The translations under genes were made by a program, and so were the position numbers. From the NCBI RefSeq assembly GCF_001865675.1, contig NZ_CP011319.1, forward strand, positions 4,092,001 through 4,156,000: a stretch of 64,000 nt of DNA, read 5' to 3'. The notes below the pieces were generated by a model. The model worked only from the letters and a program-made list of their open reading frames with translations. It ran no database searches and was not told where the DNA came from. Positions 48,859-58,163 of the stretch are shown piece by piece. Source of the DNA: Janthinobacterium sp. 1_2014MBL_MicDiv (lineage in GTDB: Bacteria; Pseudomonadota; Gammaproteobacteria; Burkholderiales; Burkholderiaceae_D). Every line of letters starts with the position of its first letter. Within the stretch, counting starts at the first letter, position 1.

Positions 48859-49121
48859 ATTGTCCGTCCTGTCGATGAATGAATCCGATTATTGTTGCAC
48901 AAATGGCCTGTGCCGACAGCATGGCGCGGCCAGACGGCCGCCATGGCCGCACCGGTAGTGGCGCCGGGGAGACATCCGCATTTCAGCTATACAAGACGAA
49001 AATTATCATAAAGAAACTTTATGTTGCATTTTTTTCTAGCAAATACTATATTGAATTGGCATCAGGAAATCTCGGTTCACGGTGCCCCATCCTTTTCCCA
49101 ACCCCTGTCAAGGAGTCGATC
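48859..49121. other. divergent promoter region
   Basis: This spacer separates the dehydrogenase from the rightward PEP-CTERM gene. The part at 48990-49070 is AT-rich. I see no gene in it. Confidence 0.4.
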
Positions 49122-49775
49122 TTGCAAACTACATTTTCCCGCCTGAAAATCATGAGCGCCGCCGCCCTGCTGCTCGCCGCCAACGCCGCGCAGGCAGACA
49201 TCACGGTCTTTACCAGCCAGTCTGCCTATCTGGCAGCGGTCGGCAATACCGGCGTCGATACCTTTGATGATTTGCCCATCGATGCGCTCGACGGCCCGCT
49301 GAGCCGCAGCGCGGGCAGCTACGCCTACACGGTGAGCAGCGTGGGCACCTCGCCCATCCTGTATGGCGCCGGCACGGGCAGCGACCACTGGCTGAGCACG
49401 AACGACCGCAACGACAGCGTGTTGTTCTCCAACTTTTCCAGTGCCGTACGCGGCGTGGGAGGATACTTCTTCGGCTCGAACTTTTCCGGCGAATATGCCG
49501 CCGGCCAGAACATCACCCTGACGGCCCGCAATGCGCTGGGCGAGCTGCTCAGCTACGAGCTGGCCTTGCCGACGCAAGCCTCGTTTATCGGCTTCGTGTC
49601 GTCGGGCGCCTTCTCCGACCTGGCCGTCAGCACGGCCGGACAGATCGGTATCTGGCCAACCATCAATAACCTGACGGTGTCGGCCGTACCGGAGCCCGCC
49701 ACTTACGGCATGCTGCTGGGCGGCCTGGGCTTGCTGGGCTTCATGGCGCGCCGCCGCCGGGCCAGCCAGCAATAA
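49122..49775 (+). CDS. PEP-CTERM exported protein with TTG start
   Basis: The product is a 217-residue secreted protein. The best start is TTG at 49122 because AAGGAG lies 7 bp upstream; the frame is open further upstream but runs through AT-rich promoter sequence. A signal peptide (about 1-24, NAAQA cleavage) precedes a beta-rich domain of about 160 residues that begins DITVFTSQSAYLAAVG. The C-terminal sorting signal is VPEPATYGMLLGGLGLLG with an Arg-rich tail. It shares no clear similarity with the other PEP-CTERM protein outside the sorting signal. A terminator palindrome follows. Confidence 0.82.
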   Translation: MQTTFSRLKIMSAAALLLAANAAQADITVFTSQSAYLAAVGNTGVDTFDDLPIDALDGPLSRSAGSYAYTVSSVGTSPILYGAGTGSDHWLSTNDRNDSVLFSNFSSAVRGVGGYFFGSNFSGEYAAGQNITLTARNALGELLSYELALPTQASFIGFVSSGAFSDLAVSTAGQIGIWPTINNLTVSAVPEPATYGMLLGGLGLLGFMARRRRASQQ

Positions 49776-49782
49776 ACTGGCG

Positions 49783-49812
49783 CCTGGCACGGCTGCCGGC
49801 AGCCGTGCCAGG
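49783..49812. terminator. perfect palindrome between convergent genes
   Basis: CCTGGCACGGCTGCC is followed directly by its reverse complement GGCAGCCGTGCCAGG. It lies between the stops of the PEP-CTERM gene and hisC and can serve both. No T-tract is present. Confidence 0.65.
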
Positions 49813-49820
49813 CCTTGCCC

Positions 49821-50879
49821 TCACGCCAGCAATGCGCGCAAGGCCGCCATCAGGGCCGCGCATTCGCCCACGTTGCCGATGCTGATGCGCAGATACTGGC
49901 TGATGCGCGGCGCGTTGAAATGGCGCACGATCACGGAACGGGCGCGCAAGCCGGCCGCCAGTTGCGCCGCGTCATGCCGCGGATGGCGGGCGAAGATAAA
50001 ATTGGCCACGGAAGGCAGCACCTCGAAACCCAGCGCCGCCAGGTCCGCCGTCAGCTGTTCGCGGCTGGCGATCACGGCCTGGCGCGTCTGCTGGAAATAC
50101 GCTTCATCGTGCAGCGAGGCGACGGCGCCGGCCAGCGCCAGCCGGTCCAGCGGATAGGAATTGAAACTGTTCTTCACGCGTTCGAGCGCCTCGATCAGGT
50201 CCGGGTGTCCCAGCGCGCAGCCCACGCGCAAGCCGGCCAGCGAACGCGACTTCGAGAACGTCTGCACCACCAGCAGGTTCGGATAGCGCTCGACCAGGGC
50301 CACGGCGCTCTCGCCGCCGAAATCCACATACGCTTCATCGACCACCACCACGGCGTCGGGATGCGCGCGCAGCAGGGTTTCCACGCCGGCCAGCGGCAAG
50401 TCCACGCCTGTCGGTGCGTTGGGATTCGGGAAGATGATGGCGCCGCACGGCCCCTGATAGTCTTCCGGACGGATGCGCATGGCGTCGTCGAGCGGCACGG
50501 TGCGGTAGTCGATGCCGTACAGCTTGCAATACACGGGATAGAAGCTGTAGCTGATGTCCGGGAACAGCAGCGGCGCATCGTGCTTGAGCAAGGCCATGAA
50601 GGCCAGCGCCAGCACTTCGTCGGAACCGTTGCCGACAAACACTTGCGCGCTGCGCAGGCCATGGTAGTCGGCCAGGGTTTGCTTCAGTTCGCTGGCCGAA
50701 GGATCGGGGTACAGGCGCAGGCTGTCGTTGCTGGCCTCGCGCAGCGCGGCCAGCACCTGCGGCGACGGGCCGTACGGGTTTTCATTGGTGTTGAGTTTGA
50801 CCAGGTCGGGCAGTTTCGGCTGCTCGCCCGGGACGTAGGGGGTCAGCTCGCTGACGATGTTGCTCCAGAATCGGCTCAT
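49821..50879 (-). CDS. hisC: histidinol-phosphate aminotransferase
   Basis: The product is a 352-residue class I/II PLP aminotransferase of histidine biosynthesis. It shows KLNTNENPYGPSP, GNGSDE, PNPNAPTG, VVDEAYVDF and the PLP lysine in QTFSKSRSLAGLRVG. The length is normal for HisC. It is alone here and not in a his operon, which is common for second hisC copies, so a role in another amino-transfer step cannot be excluded. Confidence 0.9.
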   Translation of the reverse strand: MSRFWSNIVSELTPYVPGEQPKLPDLVKLNTNENPYGPSPQVLAALREASNDSLRLYPDPSASELKQTLADYHGLRSAQVFVGNGSDEVLALAFMALLKHDAPLLFPDISYSFYPVYCKLYGIDYRTVPLDDAMRIRPEDYQGPCGAIIFPNPNAPTGVDLPLAGVETLLRAHPDAVVVVDEAYVDFGGESAVALVERYPNLLVVQTFSKSRSLAGLRVGCALGHPDLIEALERVKNSFNSYPLDRLALAGAVASLHDEAYFQQTRQAVIASREQLTADLAALGFEVLPSVANFIFARHPRHDAAQLAAGLRARSVIVRHFNAPRISQYLRISIGNVGECAALMAALRALLA

Positions 50880-51073
50880 TGCATGTGGGGTCGGGGATGG
50901 GGATCGGGTAGATTACCATGGACTGATGGGGGTGTTCGGGCGGGTGTCGTTTGCGTCGGCGGAGGCGCTGGGCGTTAAAGCTTGAATGGAGGAAAAGACG
51001 CCTTGCGCTGCGCGCTTTGGGCGCTTTTTCTGCCGGGATTGGTGCGCTGGTGGCTCGCCTATATTGCGGGCAT

Positions 51074-51097
51074 AAAAAAAGCTCCCTTGCGGGAGCT
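51074..51097 (-). terminator. intrinsic terminator after tRNA-Ser copy 2 (downstream)
   Basis: GCTCCC (51081-51086) pairs with GGGAGC (51091-51096), loop TTGC, and the minus strand continues with seven T (51074-51080). Confidence 0.9.
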
Positions 51098-51109
51098 TCT
51101 CTTATGTAT

Positions 51110-51201
<92 letters not shown>

Positions 51202-51391
51202 GTTTACTGCGGTCTGTTCATTCAAACTGGCGTGCCTGTTTGAACGAGGCGCTATTTTAGCATGGGCATTGTTCAGTTGGGTAGGGGTTTTATTGGTGAT
51301 TTGCAACTGAAAGCGGGTAATTCACATCAACACCTGTTTGGACGATTCGGAGAGCCTCGCGCGAGTACGCGCTCGTCTTCGAATCCCACGC

Positions 51392-51413
51392 GTACGCCCC
51401 GCAGGGGGCGTAC
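51392..51413. other. hairpin between the two tRNA copies
   Basis: GTACGCCCC pairs with GGGGCGTAC around a short loop. It lies in the 230-bp spacer 51202-51433, which holds no gene. It may be an additional terminator. Confidence 0.45.
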
Positions 51414-51433
51414 TTCTCTTCGCCGCCACAAAT

Positions 51434-51457
51434 AAAAAAAGCTCCCTTGCGGGAGCT
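51434..51457 (-). terminator. intrinsic terminator after tRNA-Ser copy 1 (upstream)
   Basis: The same stem as at 51074-51097 (GCTCCC/GGGAGC with TTGC loop) is followed on the minus strand by seven T. Confidence 0.9.
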
Positions 51458-51469
51458 TTCTCTATTTGT

Positions 51470-51561
<92 letters not shown>

Positions 51562-51672
51562 ATTTGCTGCGGTCTTTTCCCGCATTGCTGCGAGAAGGCA
51601 AGATTATAGCAGCCGCTTGAAAAAATGGAAGGACTATTTTAAGCCTTCCATTCATGGGGCCGCCTGAAGCTT

Positions 51673-52962
51673 TTATGCCTTCAGATGCGTCAGGCCGCCC
51701 ATGTACGGACGCAGCACTGGCGGGATTTCGACGCTGCCGTCCGCTTGCTGGTAATTCTCCAGCACGGCGACCAAAGTACGGCCCACTGCCAGGCCGGAGC
51801 CGTTCAGGGTGTGCGCCAGTTCCGGCTTGCCGGCGGCGTTGCGGAAACGCGCCTGCATGCGGCGGGCCTGGAACGCTTCCGTGTTCGACAGCGAGGAAAT
51901 TTCGCGATAGGTGTTTTGCGCCGGCAGCCACACTTCCAGGTCGAAGGTCTTGGTGGCGGTAAAGCCCATGTCGCCCGTGCACAGCGACATCACGCGGTAT
52001 GGCAGGCCCAGGCGTTGCAGGATGGTTTCCGCATGGCCGACCATTTCTTCCAGCACCTGGTACGAGGTGTCCGGATGCACCACCTGCACCATTTCCACCT
52101 TGTCGAACTGGTGCTGGCGGATCATGCCGCGCGTGTCGCGGCCATAGCTGCCCGCTTCCGAGCGGAAGCACGGCGTGTGGGCCGTCATTTTCAGCGGCAA
52201 TTGGTCGAGCGCGAGGATTTCATCGCGGGCGATGTTGGTCAGCGACACTTCCGAGGTGGGGATCAGGTAGAAGGTCTCGCCCTCGCCTTCCACGCCGCCT
52301 TTTTTCACCGAGAACAAATCGGCTTCGAATTTCGGCAGCTGGCCCGTGCCGCGCAGCGAATCGGCGTTGACCATGTAGGGGGTATAGCATTCCGTGTAGC
52401 CGTGCTCGTCCACGTGCGTGTTGAGCATGAATTGCGCCAGCGCGCGGTGCAGGCGGGCGATGCCGCCCTTCATGACGGAGAAGCGCGAGCCGGTCAGCTT
52501 GGTGGCCACTTCGAAATCGAGGCCCAGCGGGGCGCCCACGTCGACGTGATCCTTGACGTCGAAATCGAAGGTGCGTGGCGTGCCGACCTTGCGCACTTCC
52601 ACGTTGCCCGACTCGTCCGTGCCCACCGGTGCCGATTCGTGCGGCAGGTTGGGTACGGCCATGATGAATTCGCTCAGCTTGGCTTGCACGAGGGTCAGGG
52701 CCGCTTCGTCGGCTTTCAATTCATCGCCCAGGCCGGCCACTTGCGCCATCACGGCCGAGGTGTCTTCCCCCTTGCCTTTCAACATGCCGATTTGCTTGGA
52801 CAGCGCGTTGCGCTTGCCCTGCAGTTCCTCGGTGCGCGTCTGGATCGCCTTGCGTTCGGCTTCGAGGGCATTGAAACCTGCCACGTCGAGCTGGAATTTG
52901 CGCGTTGCCAGGCGGGCGGCGACGGTGGCGATGTCTTTACGGAGAAGTTGGATATCTATCAT
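51673..52962 (-). CDS. serS: seryl-tRNA synthetase
   Basis: The product is a 429-residue class II aminoacyl-tRNA synthetase. The N-terminal antiparallel coiled coil (about 25-105) binds the long arm of tRNA-Ser. Motif 2 (FRSEAGSYGRDTRGMIRQHQF) and motif 3 (NGSGLAVGRTLVAVLENYQ) are intact. I chose the ATG at 52962 (MIDIQLLRKD), the normal SerS start, although no clear ribosome-binding site precedes it. Two tRNA-Ser genes follow on the same strand. Confidence 0.96.
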   Translation of the reverse strand: MIDIQLLRKDIATVAARLATRKFQLDVAGFNALEAERKAIQTRTEELQGKRNALSKQIGMLKGKGEDTSAVMAQVAGLGDELKADEAALTLVQAKLSEFIMAVPNLPHESAPVGTDESGNVEVRKVGTPRTFDFDVKDHVDVGAPLGLDFEVATKLTGSRFSVMKGGIARLHRALAQFMLNTHVDEHGYTECYTPYMVNADSLRGTGQLPKFEADLFSVKKGGVEGEGETFYLIPTSEVSLTNIARDEILALDQLPLKMTAHTPCFRSEAGSYGRDTRGMIRQHQFDKVEMVQVVHPDTSYQVLEEMVGHAETILQRLGLPYRVMSLCTGDMGFTATKTFDLEVWLPAQNTYREISSLSNTEAFQARRMQARFRNAAGKPELAHTLNGSGLAVGRTLVAVLENYQQADGSVEIPPVLRPYMGGLTHLKA

Positions 52963-53109
52963 GGGTGGATGGCGGTGCCGATGTATCGAAAGCATCCATT
53001 GTACCAAGACCCGTTCAGTTCTTTATGAGTTTTGCACACGGCTGGCCATCGTCATGGCAGCATGGCCGGGCACTCGCGCCCGCTTTACGGCTGGTGCTCA
53101 GGCTGGTAC

Positions 53110-53313
53110 TTAAATAAAGGCGGCTTTTTCGGCGGCGGTCAGGCGGCGGGCGCTCACGGTAACGACGGGCATCTTGCTGTCGGCGGCCTTGGCGACCAGG
53201 GTCGAGGTGGCGCTCACTGCCACCGTATTCGCGCCGGCGGTGGCGAAGCTGCTGCCGATGGCCAGGACGGCGGCGGCGACAAAGGCGATTTCCATGTTTT
53301 TCAGTGCGTTCAT
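53110..53313 (-). CDS. small exported protein of unknown function
   Basis: The product has 67 residues. Residues 1-26 look like a signal peptide (MNALKNMEIAFVAAAVLAIG, then SSFATAGA). The mature part is short and ends MPVVTVSARRLTAAEKAAFI. An AGGAGTTACATC element precedes the ATG, which supports a real gene. I do not recognise a family. Confidence 0.6.
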   Translation of the reverse strand: MNALKNMEIAFVAAAVLAIGSSFATAGANTVAVSATSTLVAKAADSKMPVVTVSARRLTAAEKAAFI

Positions 53314-53462
53314 GATGTAACTCCTGGTTGGTTTGTTCGTTTAACTGCGCTTGGTATGGTGGTACTTTAGCCAACGGGCACGAACAAGGCCACCGGCTTG
53401 CGACCGGCGGCGAAAAACAGGGAGCGAACGGTGAAAAACGGGGACTGAAGCGAAAAGCGGCG

Positions 53463-54884
53463 CTACAGGGATTGCTTGACCAGCCGGCCCAGTCGGCCGA
53501 TCGCCTGCTCGATGCGCGGCGTCCACGCATTGCCGCAATTGAGGCGCAGATAATTGCCGAACTTGCCCGAGGCCGAGAACAGCTGGCCCGGCATGAAAGC
53601 CACGCCGTCGGCGATGGCCTGCCCGTGCAGGGCCAGCGCATCGACTTGCGGCGGCATCTGCACCCACAGCACGAAACCGCCCTGCGGCTCGGACAGCATG
53701 CAGTCGGCCGGAAAGTGCGCCGCGACGGCGTCGGACATGCGGGCGATGCGCTGCACCAGGGTGCGCCGCATCTTGCGCAGCTGCTGGTCGTAGCTGCTAC
53801 CCTCCAGAAAGTCGGCCAGCACGGCCTGGAAGAAATGGCTGGTGGCGCCGCTCGACACGGTTTTGAGCAGGGCCACTTCCTGCGCGAAGCGCCCGGCCAG
53901 CACATAGCCGACGCGCGAGGCGGGCGTGATGGCCTTGGAAAACGAGGAACACAATAAAACATTGCCGCTCGTATCGTAGGCCTTCACGGGCCACGGCCGC
54001 TGCGGGGCAAAGCACAGGTCGCCATACACGTCGTCTTCCACCAGCGGAATATTGAATTCCGATAGCAGGCCCGCCAGCCGCTTCTTGTTTGCTTCCGGCA
54101 TGACGCTGCCCAGGGGATTGTTCGCGTTCGGCACGAACAGGCACGCTTGCACGAGTCCCGCGCGCAGGGCCAGCTCGAGCGCGTCGAGCGACGGTCCCGT
54201 CTTCGGGTCGGTGGGAATTTCCAGCGCCTTCATGCCCAGGCTTTCTATCATCTGCAGCAGCACGAAATACGTGGCCGACTCGATGGCGATGGTGTCGCCC
54301 GGCCTGGCGACGGCGCGCAGGCACAGGCTGATCGCTTCCGTGCAGGAATTCGTCACGACGATCTCTTGCGGGTCGAGCTTGCCCCAGTCCAGCGCGCGGC
54401 GCGTGACCTGGCGCAGGAAGTTGCCTTCGCTGATGTCGTAGCAGCTGACCTTGCTCAACAAGGCGGGCTCGCGCCGGGCCACGGCGCTGATGGTGCGCTG
54501 CATGCGCTTGATGGGCAGGATTTCATCGGGTGGCCAGGCCGTGCCCAGCTGCACCACGTCGCGCGTCTCGTTGTCCTTCAAGACGCGCATCAGCAGGTTG
54601 TTGATGCCGACAAAGGCCGGCTCCTTCAGGTGCTGGGCGTCGGCGCTGCAGGGCCGGCGCGGCGCGCGGTGGCGCACGAAATAGCCGGACTGGGGCCGCG
54701 CATCGACCTGGCCCCGGTCCTCCATCAGGCGCAAGGCTTGCATCACCGTGCTGATGGAGATGCGCTTTTGCTGCGCCAAGTGGCGGATCGACGGCAGGCG
54801 GTCGCCGGGCGCGAATACGCGCGAATCGATCAGCGCACCCAGCTCGTTGGCCAGGTGCTCGTACAGGTTCAGGTCGGCGCTCAT
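53463..54884 (-). CDS. MocR-type GntR/aminotransferase regulator
   Basis: The product is a 473-residue fusion of an N-terminal GntR winged helix (about residues 5-72, RLPSIRHLAQQKRISISTVMQALRLMEDRG) and a class I aminotransferase-like domain (about 100-470). The PLP lysine lies in CSSFSKAITPASRVGYVLAG. I chose the ATG at 54884 with AAGGG upstream. It is divergent from a DUF2917-type gene and an epimerase gene, with a 180-bp spacer. MocR proteins usually regulate their neighbour or a vitamin B6/amino-acid gene. The target here is not known. Confidence 0.88.
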   Translation of the reverse strand: MSADLNLYEHLANELGALIDSRVFAPGDRLPSIRHLAQQKRISISTVMQALRLMEDRGQVDARPQSGYFVRHRAPRRPCSADAQHLKEPAFVGINNLLMRVLKDNETRDVVQLGTAWPPDEILPIKRMQRTISAVARREPALLSKVSCYDISEGNFLRQVTRRALDWGKLDPQEIVVTNSCTEAISLCLRAVARPGDTIAIESATYFVLLQMIESLGMKALEIPTDPKTGPSLDALELALRAGLVQACLFVPNANNPLGSVMPEANKKRLAGLLSEFNIPLVEDDVYGDLCFAPQRPWPVKAYDTSGNVLLCSSFSKAITPASRVGYVLAGRFAQEVALLKTVSSGATSHFFQAVLADFLEGSSYDQQLRKMRRTLVQRIARMSDAVAAHFPADCMLSEPQGGFVLWVQMPPQVDALALHGQAIADGVAFMPGQLFSASGKFGNYLRLNCGNAWTPRIEQAIGRLGRLVKQSL

Positions 54885-55064
54885 GTTCATCCCTTCAGTA
54901 TGCGGCTGCCGCGCGGGGCCGGCACAGATACAGTTGCCGAGTTTTTTGATAAGCACAGTGTACGGCAAAGAGCACTGTGATCATTACAATTTCGTTTTCC
55001 TGCATCTGTCATGGTTCGCCGCAAGGGCCTAAGCTGTTCCTGTCTGCACAACAGGAGCGATGCC

Positions 55065-55355
55065 ATGCACACCGACTACGAACTCGCCAGCGCGCGGCCC
55101 CTGCGCCTGGAAAAAGCGCATGCCAAGGTGATCGAATGCGTGGCGGGCACGGCGTGGATCACGGCCTATGCCCAGTTCGAGGATTGCGTGCTGCGCGGCG
55201 GCGAGCGCTACACGATACCGAATGACGGCCTGGTGCTGGTCGAAGCCGTGGGCAGCGGCCGCATCCGCGTGCATGGGACTGCCGCACCCCGCCCCGCCCT
55301 GCTGCGCTGGCTGAACCTGGCACTGCCTCACACCTTAAATACTAGGAATACATGA
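55065..55355 (+). CDS. DUF2917-type small protein
   Basis: The product has 96 residues and no signal peptide. The segment LRLEKAHAKVIECVAGTAWITAYAQFEDCVLRGGERYTIP is the typical DUF2917 pattern found in betaproteobacteria. CAGGAG precedes the ATG. It overlaps the following epimerase gene by ATGA. Function unknown. Confidence 0.78.
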   Translation: MHTDYELASARPLRLEKAHAKVIECVAGTAWITAYAQFEDCVLRGGERYTIPNDGLVLVEAVGSGRIRVHGTAAPRPALLRWLNLALPHTLNTRNT

Positions 55356-56092
55356 CTCAAGCACCACCATTGCGCGTCCTCGTCACGGGCGCCGCCGGCG
55401 TCATCGGCACCGTTTTCTGGAAGAGCCGGCACGGGGAATTCTCCCTGCGCCTGGCCGACCTGCACACTGACGGGCTGGCGCCAGCGCCCTGCCCGTCCAT
55501 CCAGCTCGACGTGGGCGACTACGCCGCCTGCCTGGCCGCCTGCGCCAACATCGACGTGGTGCTGCACCTGGCCGGCGTGCCGCACGCCGGCGCCGACTTC
55601 GATGCGCAGCTGCTGCAGCCGAATGTCGTCGGCACGCACAACATCTTCCGCGCGGCGCAGGCACAGGGCGTGAAACGGGTGGTGTTTGCCAGCAGCGCGC
55701 AAGCCATCGAAGGCTATCCGCTCGACGTGCAGGTACACGAGCACATGCCGGCGCGGCCAGCCAATATGTATGGGGCCAGCAAGGCCTTTGGCGAAGGCGT
55801 GGCCTCCGCGTTCGCCCACCAGCATGGCATGACGGCGATTGCCGTGCGCATCGCCAACGTGGCGCAGTTTGCGCCAGGTCAACAGCACAGCGCGCGCGAC
55901 ATTGCCGCCTTCATCAGCGAGCGCGACGTGGTGCAGCTGCTGGCGCGCTGCATCGCCGCCGACGTGCCGGCCGGCTACCACGTCGTGCATGGCGTGTCGG
56001 ACAACCGCTATAAACGGCTCTCCATCGCCGCGACGCGCCAGCTCGTCGGCTACGCGCCGCAGGACGACGGCTTTACATTACTGGGACTGTAA
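55352..56092 (+). CDS. NAD-dependent epimerase/dehydratase (extended SDR)
   Basis: The product is 246 residues with the dinucleotide motif TGAAGVIG (about 12-19), LHLAGVPH, and the active-site pair YGASK (about residue 140). Its length and segments such as DVGDYAACLAAC and VVFASSAQAIEGYP resemble uronate dehydrogenases and short epimerases. The substrate is not clear. It overlaps the DUF2917 gene, so the two form an operon. Confidence 0.82.
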   Translation: MTQAPPLRVLVTGAAGVIGTVFWKSRHGEFSLRLADLHTDGLAPAPCPSIQLDVGDYAACLAACANIDVVLHLAGVPHAGADFDAQLLQPNVVGTHNIFRAAQAQGVKRVVFASSAQAIEGYPLDVQVHEHMPARPANMYGASKAFGEGVASAFAHQHGMTAIAVRIANVAQFAPGQQHSARDIAAFISERDVVQLLARCIAADVPAGYHVVHGVSDNRYKRLSIAATRQLVGYAPQDDGFTLLGL

Positions 56093-56093
56093 T

Positions 56094-57413
56094 TCAGCCC
56101 TTGCCGGCGGGTTTACCTGCTTTCCTGTCCAGCTCGCGCAACCAGGCCAGCTTGTCGGCAATCTTGCTTTCCAGGCCGCGCGGCACGGGCTGGTACCAGC
56201 CCGGTTCCACCATGCCGTCGGGGAAGTAGGTTTCGCCGGCCGCATACGCATCGGGCTCATCGTGCGCGTAGCGGTAGGCGTGGCCGTAACCGAGTTCCTT
56301 CATCAGTTTCGTCGGCGCATTGCGCAAGTGCACGGGTACTTCCTTGGATTTATCTTTCTTGACGAACGCCATGGCCGTGTTGAAGGCGTTGTAGCCGGCA
56401 TTGCTCTTCGCGGCGATGGCCAGGTAGATCACGGCCTGGCCCAGGGCCAGCTCGCCTTCGGGCGAACCGAGGCGCTCATACGTTTCGGCCGCGTCATTGG
56501 CCATGGTCAGGGCGCGCGGGTCGGCCAGGCCGATATCTTCCCAGGCCATGCGCACGATGCGCCGCGACAAATAGCGCGGGTCGGCGCCGCCGTCGATCAT
56601 GCGGCAAAACCAGTACAGGGCCGCGTCGGGATTCGAGCCGCGCACGGACTTGTGCAGGGCGGAAATCTGGTCATAGAAATTGTCGCCGCCCTTGTCGAAG
56701 CGGCGCGAATTCAATGTGAGTGCATTGTCGACGAAGGCCGCGTCTATCTTTGTCGTGCCCGTCGAGCTGGCGGCCGTCTCGGCCTGCTCCAGCAAGTTCA
56801 AAAAGCGCCGCGCATCGCCATCCGCGTAGCCGATCAGGGTGTCGGCGGCCGCCTCGTCAAAGCTCAGGTGCGTCAAGGCCGTGGACTGCGCCTTGGCCAG
56901 CAGCTGCTTCATCTCGTCTTCGTTGAGCGACTTCAACACATACACTTGCGCGCGCGACAGCAGCGCCGAATTGACTTCGAAACTCGGATTTTCCGTCGTC
57001 GCGCCGATGAAGGTCACGAGGCCCGATTCGACGAACGGCAGCAAGGCATCCTGTTGCGATTTGTTAAACCGGTGGATTTCGTCGACGAACAATAAGGTGT
57101 GCTTGCCGAACTGGTCCAGGCTATGGCGGGCCTGGTCCATGGCTGCGCGGATATCTTTCACGCCGGCAAACACGGCAGACAGGGCGATGAATTCGCTGTC
57201 GAAGGCGTTCGCCATCAGGCGCGCCAGGGTCGTCTTGCCGACGCCGGGCGGGCCCCACAAGATCATCGAATGGGCCTTGCCCGCCTCGAACGCGAGGCGC
57301 AGCGGCTTGCCGGCACCCAGCAGATGCGTCTGGCCAATGACTTCGTTCAGGGTAGCCGGCCGCAGGGCTTCGGCCAGCGGCTGGCGCGGTGCGGTGGAAA
57401 AGAGATCCGCCAT
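56094..57413 (-). CDS. rarA: replication-associated recombination protein A (AAA+ ATPase)
   Basis: The product is a 439-residue AAA+ ATPase of the RarA/MgsA/WRNIP1 family. It has Walker A GPPGVGKTT, Walker B LLFVDEIHRFN, sensor 1 FIGATTENPSFEVNSALLSR, and the C-terminal tetramerisation domain (GSNPDAALYWFCRMIDGGADPRYLSRRIVRMA). I chose the ATG at 57413 (MADLFSTAP). It acts at stalled replication forks. The gene lies 69 bp downstream of lolA, as in many proteobacteria. Confidence 0.94.
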   Translation of the reverse strand: MADLFSTAPRQPLAEALRPATLNEVIGQTHLLGAGKPLRLAFEAGKAHSMILWGPPGVGKTTLARLMANAFDSEFIALSAVFAGVKDIRAAMDQARHSLDQFGKHTLLFVDEIHRFNKSQQDALLPFVESGLVTFIGATTENPSFEVNSALLSRAQVYVLKSLNEDEMKQLLAKAQSTALTHLSFDEAAADTLIGYADGDARRFLNLLEQAETAASSTGTTKIDAAFVDNALTLNSRRFDKGGDNFYDQISALHKSVRGSNPDAALYWFCRMIDGGADPRYLSRRIVRMAWEDIGLADPRALTMANDAAETYERLGSPEGELALGQAVIYLAIAAKSNAGYNAFNTAMAFVKKDKSKEVPVHLRNAPTKLMKELGYGHAYRYAHDEPDAYAAGETYFPDGMVEPGWYQPVPRGLESKIADKLAWLRELDRKAGKPAGKG

Positions 57414-57482
57414 AATATTTACCGGGTAAGAATGCAAAGGCCCCGCACGATGCGAGGCCGGTCAAAAGACAGCATGAAAAAC

Positions 57483-58139
57483 TTAGTTGTTGATCACATC
57501 CGCGCCCTTGGGCATCACGAATTTGAAATGGTTGGCGGACAGCGTCGGGTTTTTCTGGAAGTTCTTGAACGCCAGCACCGACGTCTGGCCGAACGAGTCG
57601 CGCAATTCCATCGCTTCGGGCACGCCATTGCGCAAGCCGATGCTGATTTCATCGAAGGTCGTGTCCTTGGCCTTCGGCGTCGCTTTCAGCCATTCCAGGC
57701 CATCGCGCGTGCCCGCTTCGGCCAGGGTGAAGTTCTTTTCCAGGTCATTGCTGCCAAACAGGATGGCGGCCGGCGAGGAACCGAGGGCGTCGCCCAGTTT
57801 CTTCACCGTCACCTGGCTCAAGTCCTTGTCATAGATATAGAGCTGTTCGCCATCGGCTTGCAGCAGCTGCTCGTACGGCTTCAGATACGTCCAGATGAAC
57901 TTGCCCGGGCGGGCGAATTCGAAGGTGCCGCTGGCGGGCGTCGAGACTTTCGCCTTGCCGCCGGCGTCCGCCTTCTTGACCTGGCGCTGCACGAACTCGC
58001 CCTTGGCCGACTTGGTGCCGGCGGCAAAGCTCTTGAATTGCTCGAGCGCGCTGGCCGAGGCGCTGGCCGCGAACAGCAGGCCGCAGACGACACTGGCCGC
58101 GCCGATCATCATTTTTGCTGCGAAAGTCGTGCTCTTCAT
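57483..58139 (-). CDS. lolA: outer-membrane lipoprotein carrier protein
   Basis: The product is a 218-residue periplasmic chaperone that takes lipoproteins from LolCDE to LolB. A signal peptide spans about residues 1-29. LolA segments include KGEFVQRQVKK, ASGTFEFARPGKFIWTYLKPYEQLLQADGEQLYIYDKDLSQVTVKKLG. An AAGGATACGAAGA element precedes the ATG. It lies between ftsK and rarA on the same strand. Confidence 0.93.
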   Translation of the reverse strand: MKSTTFAAKMMIGAASVVCGLLFAASASASALEQFKSFAAGTKSAKGEFVQRQVKKADAGGKAKVSTPASGTFEFARPGKFIWTYLKPYEQLLQADGEQLYIYDKDLSQVTVKKLGDALGSSPAAILFGSNDLEKNFTLAEAGTRDGLEWLKATPKAKDTTFDEISIGLRNGVPEAMELRDSFGQTSVLAFKNFQKNPTLSANHFKFVMPKGADVINN

Positions 58140-58163
58140 TCTTCGTATCCTTCGTATTGACTC

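Noticed and set aside
51378..51391. TTCGAATCCCAC resembling a tRNA T-arm on the plus strand
   Set aside because: Only about 12 bases match and no other tRNA parts surround it, so I do not call a tRNA fragment or attachment site.
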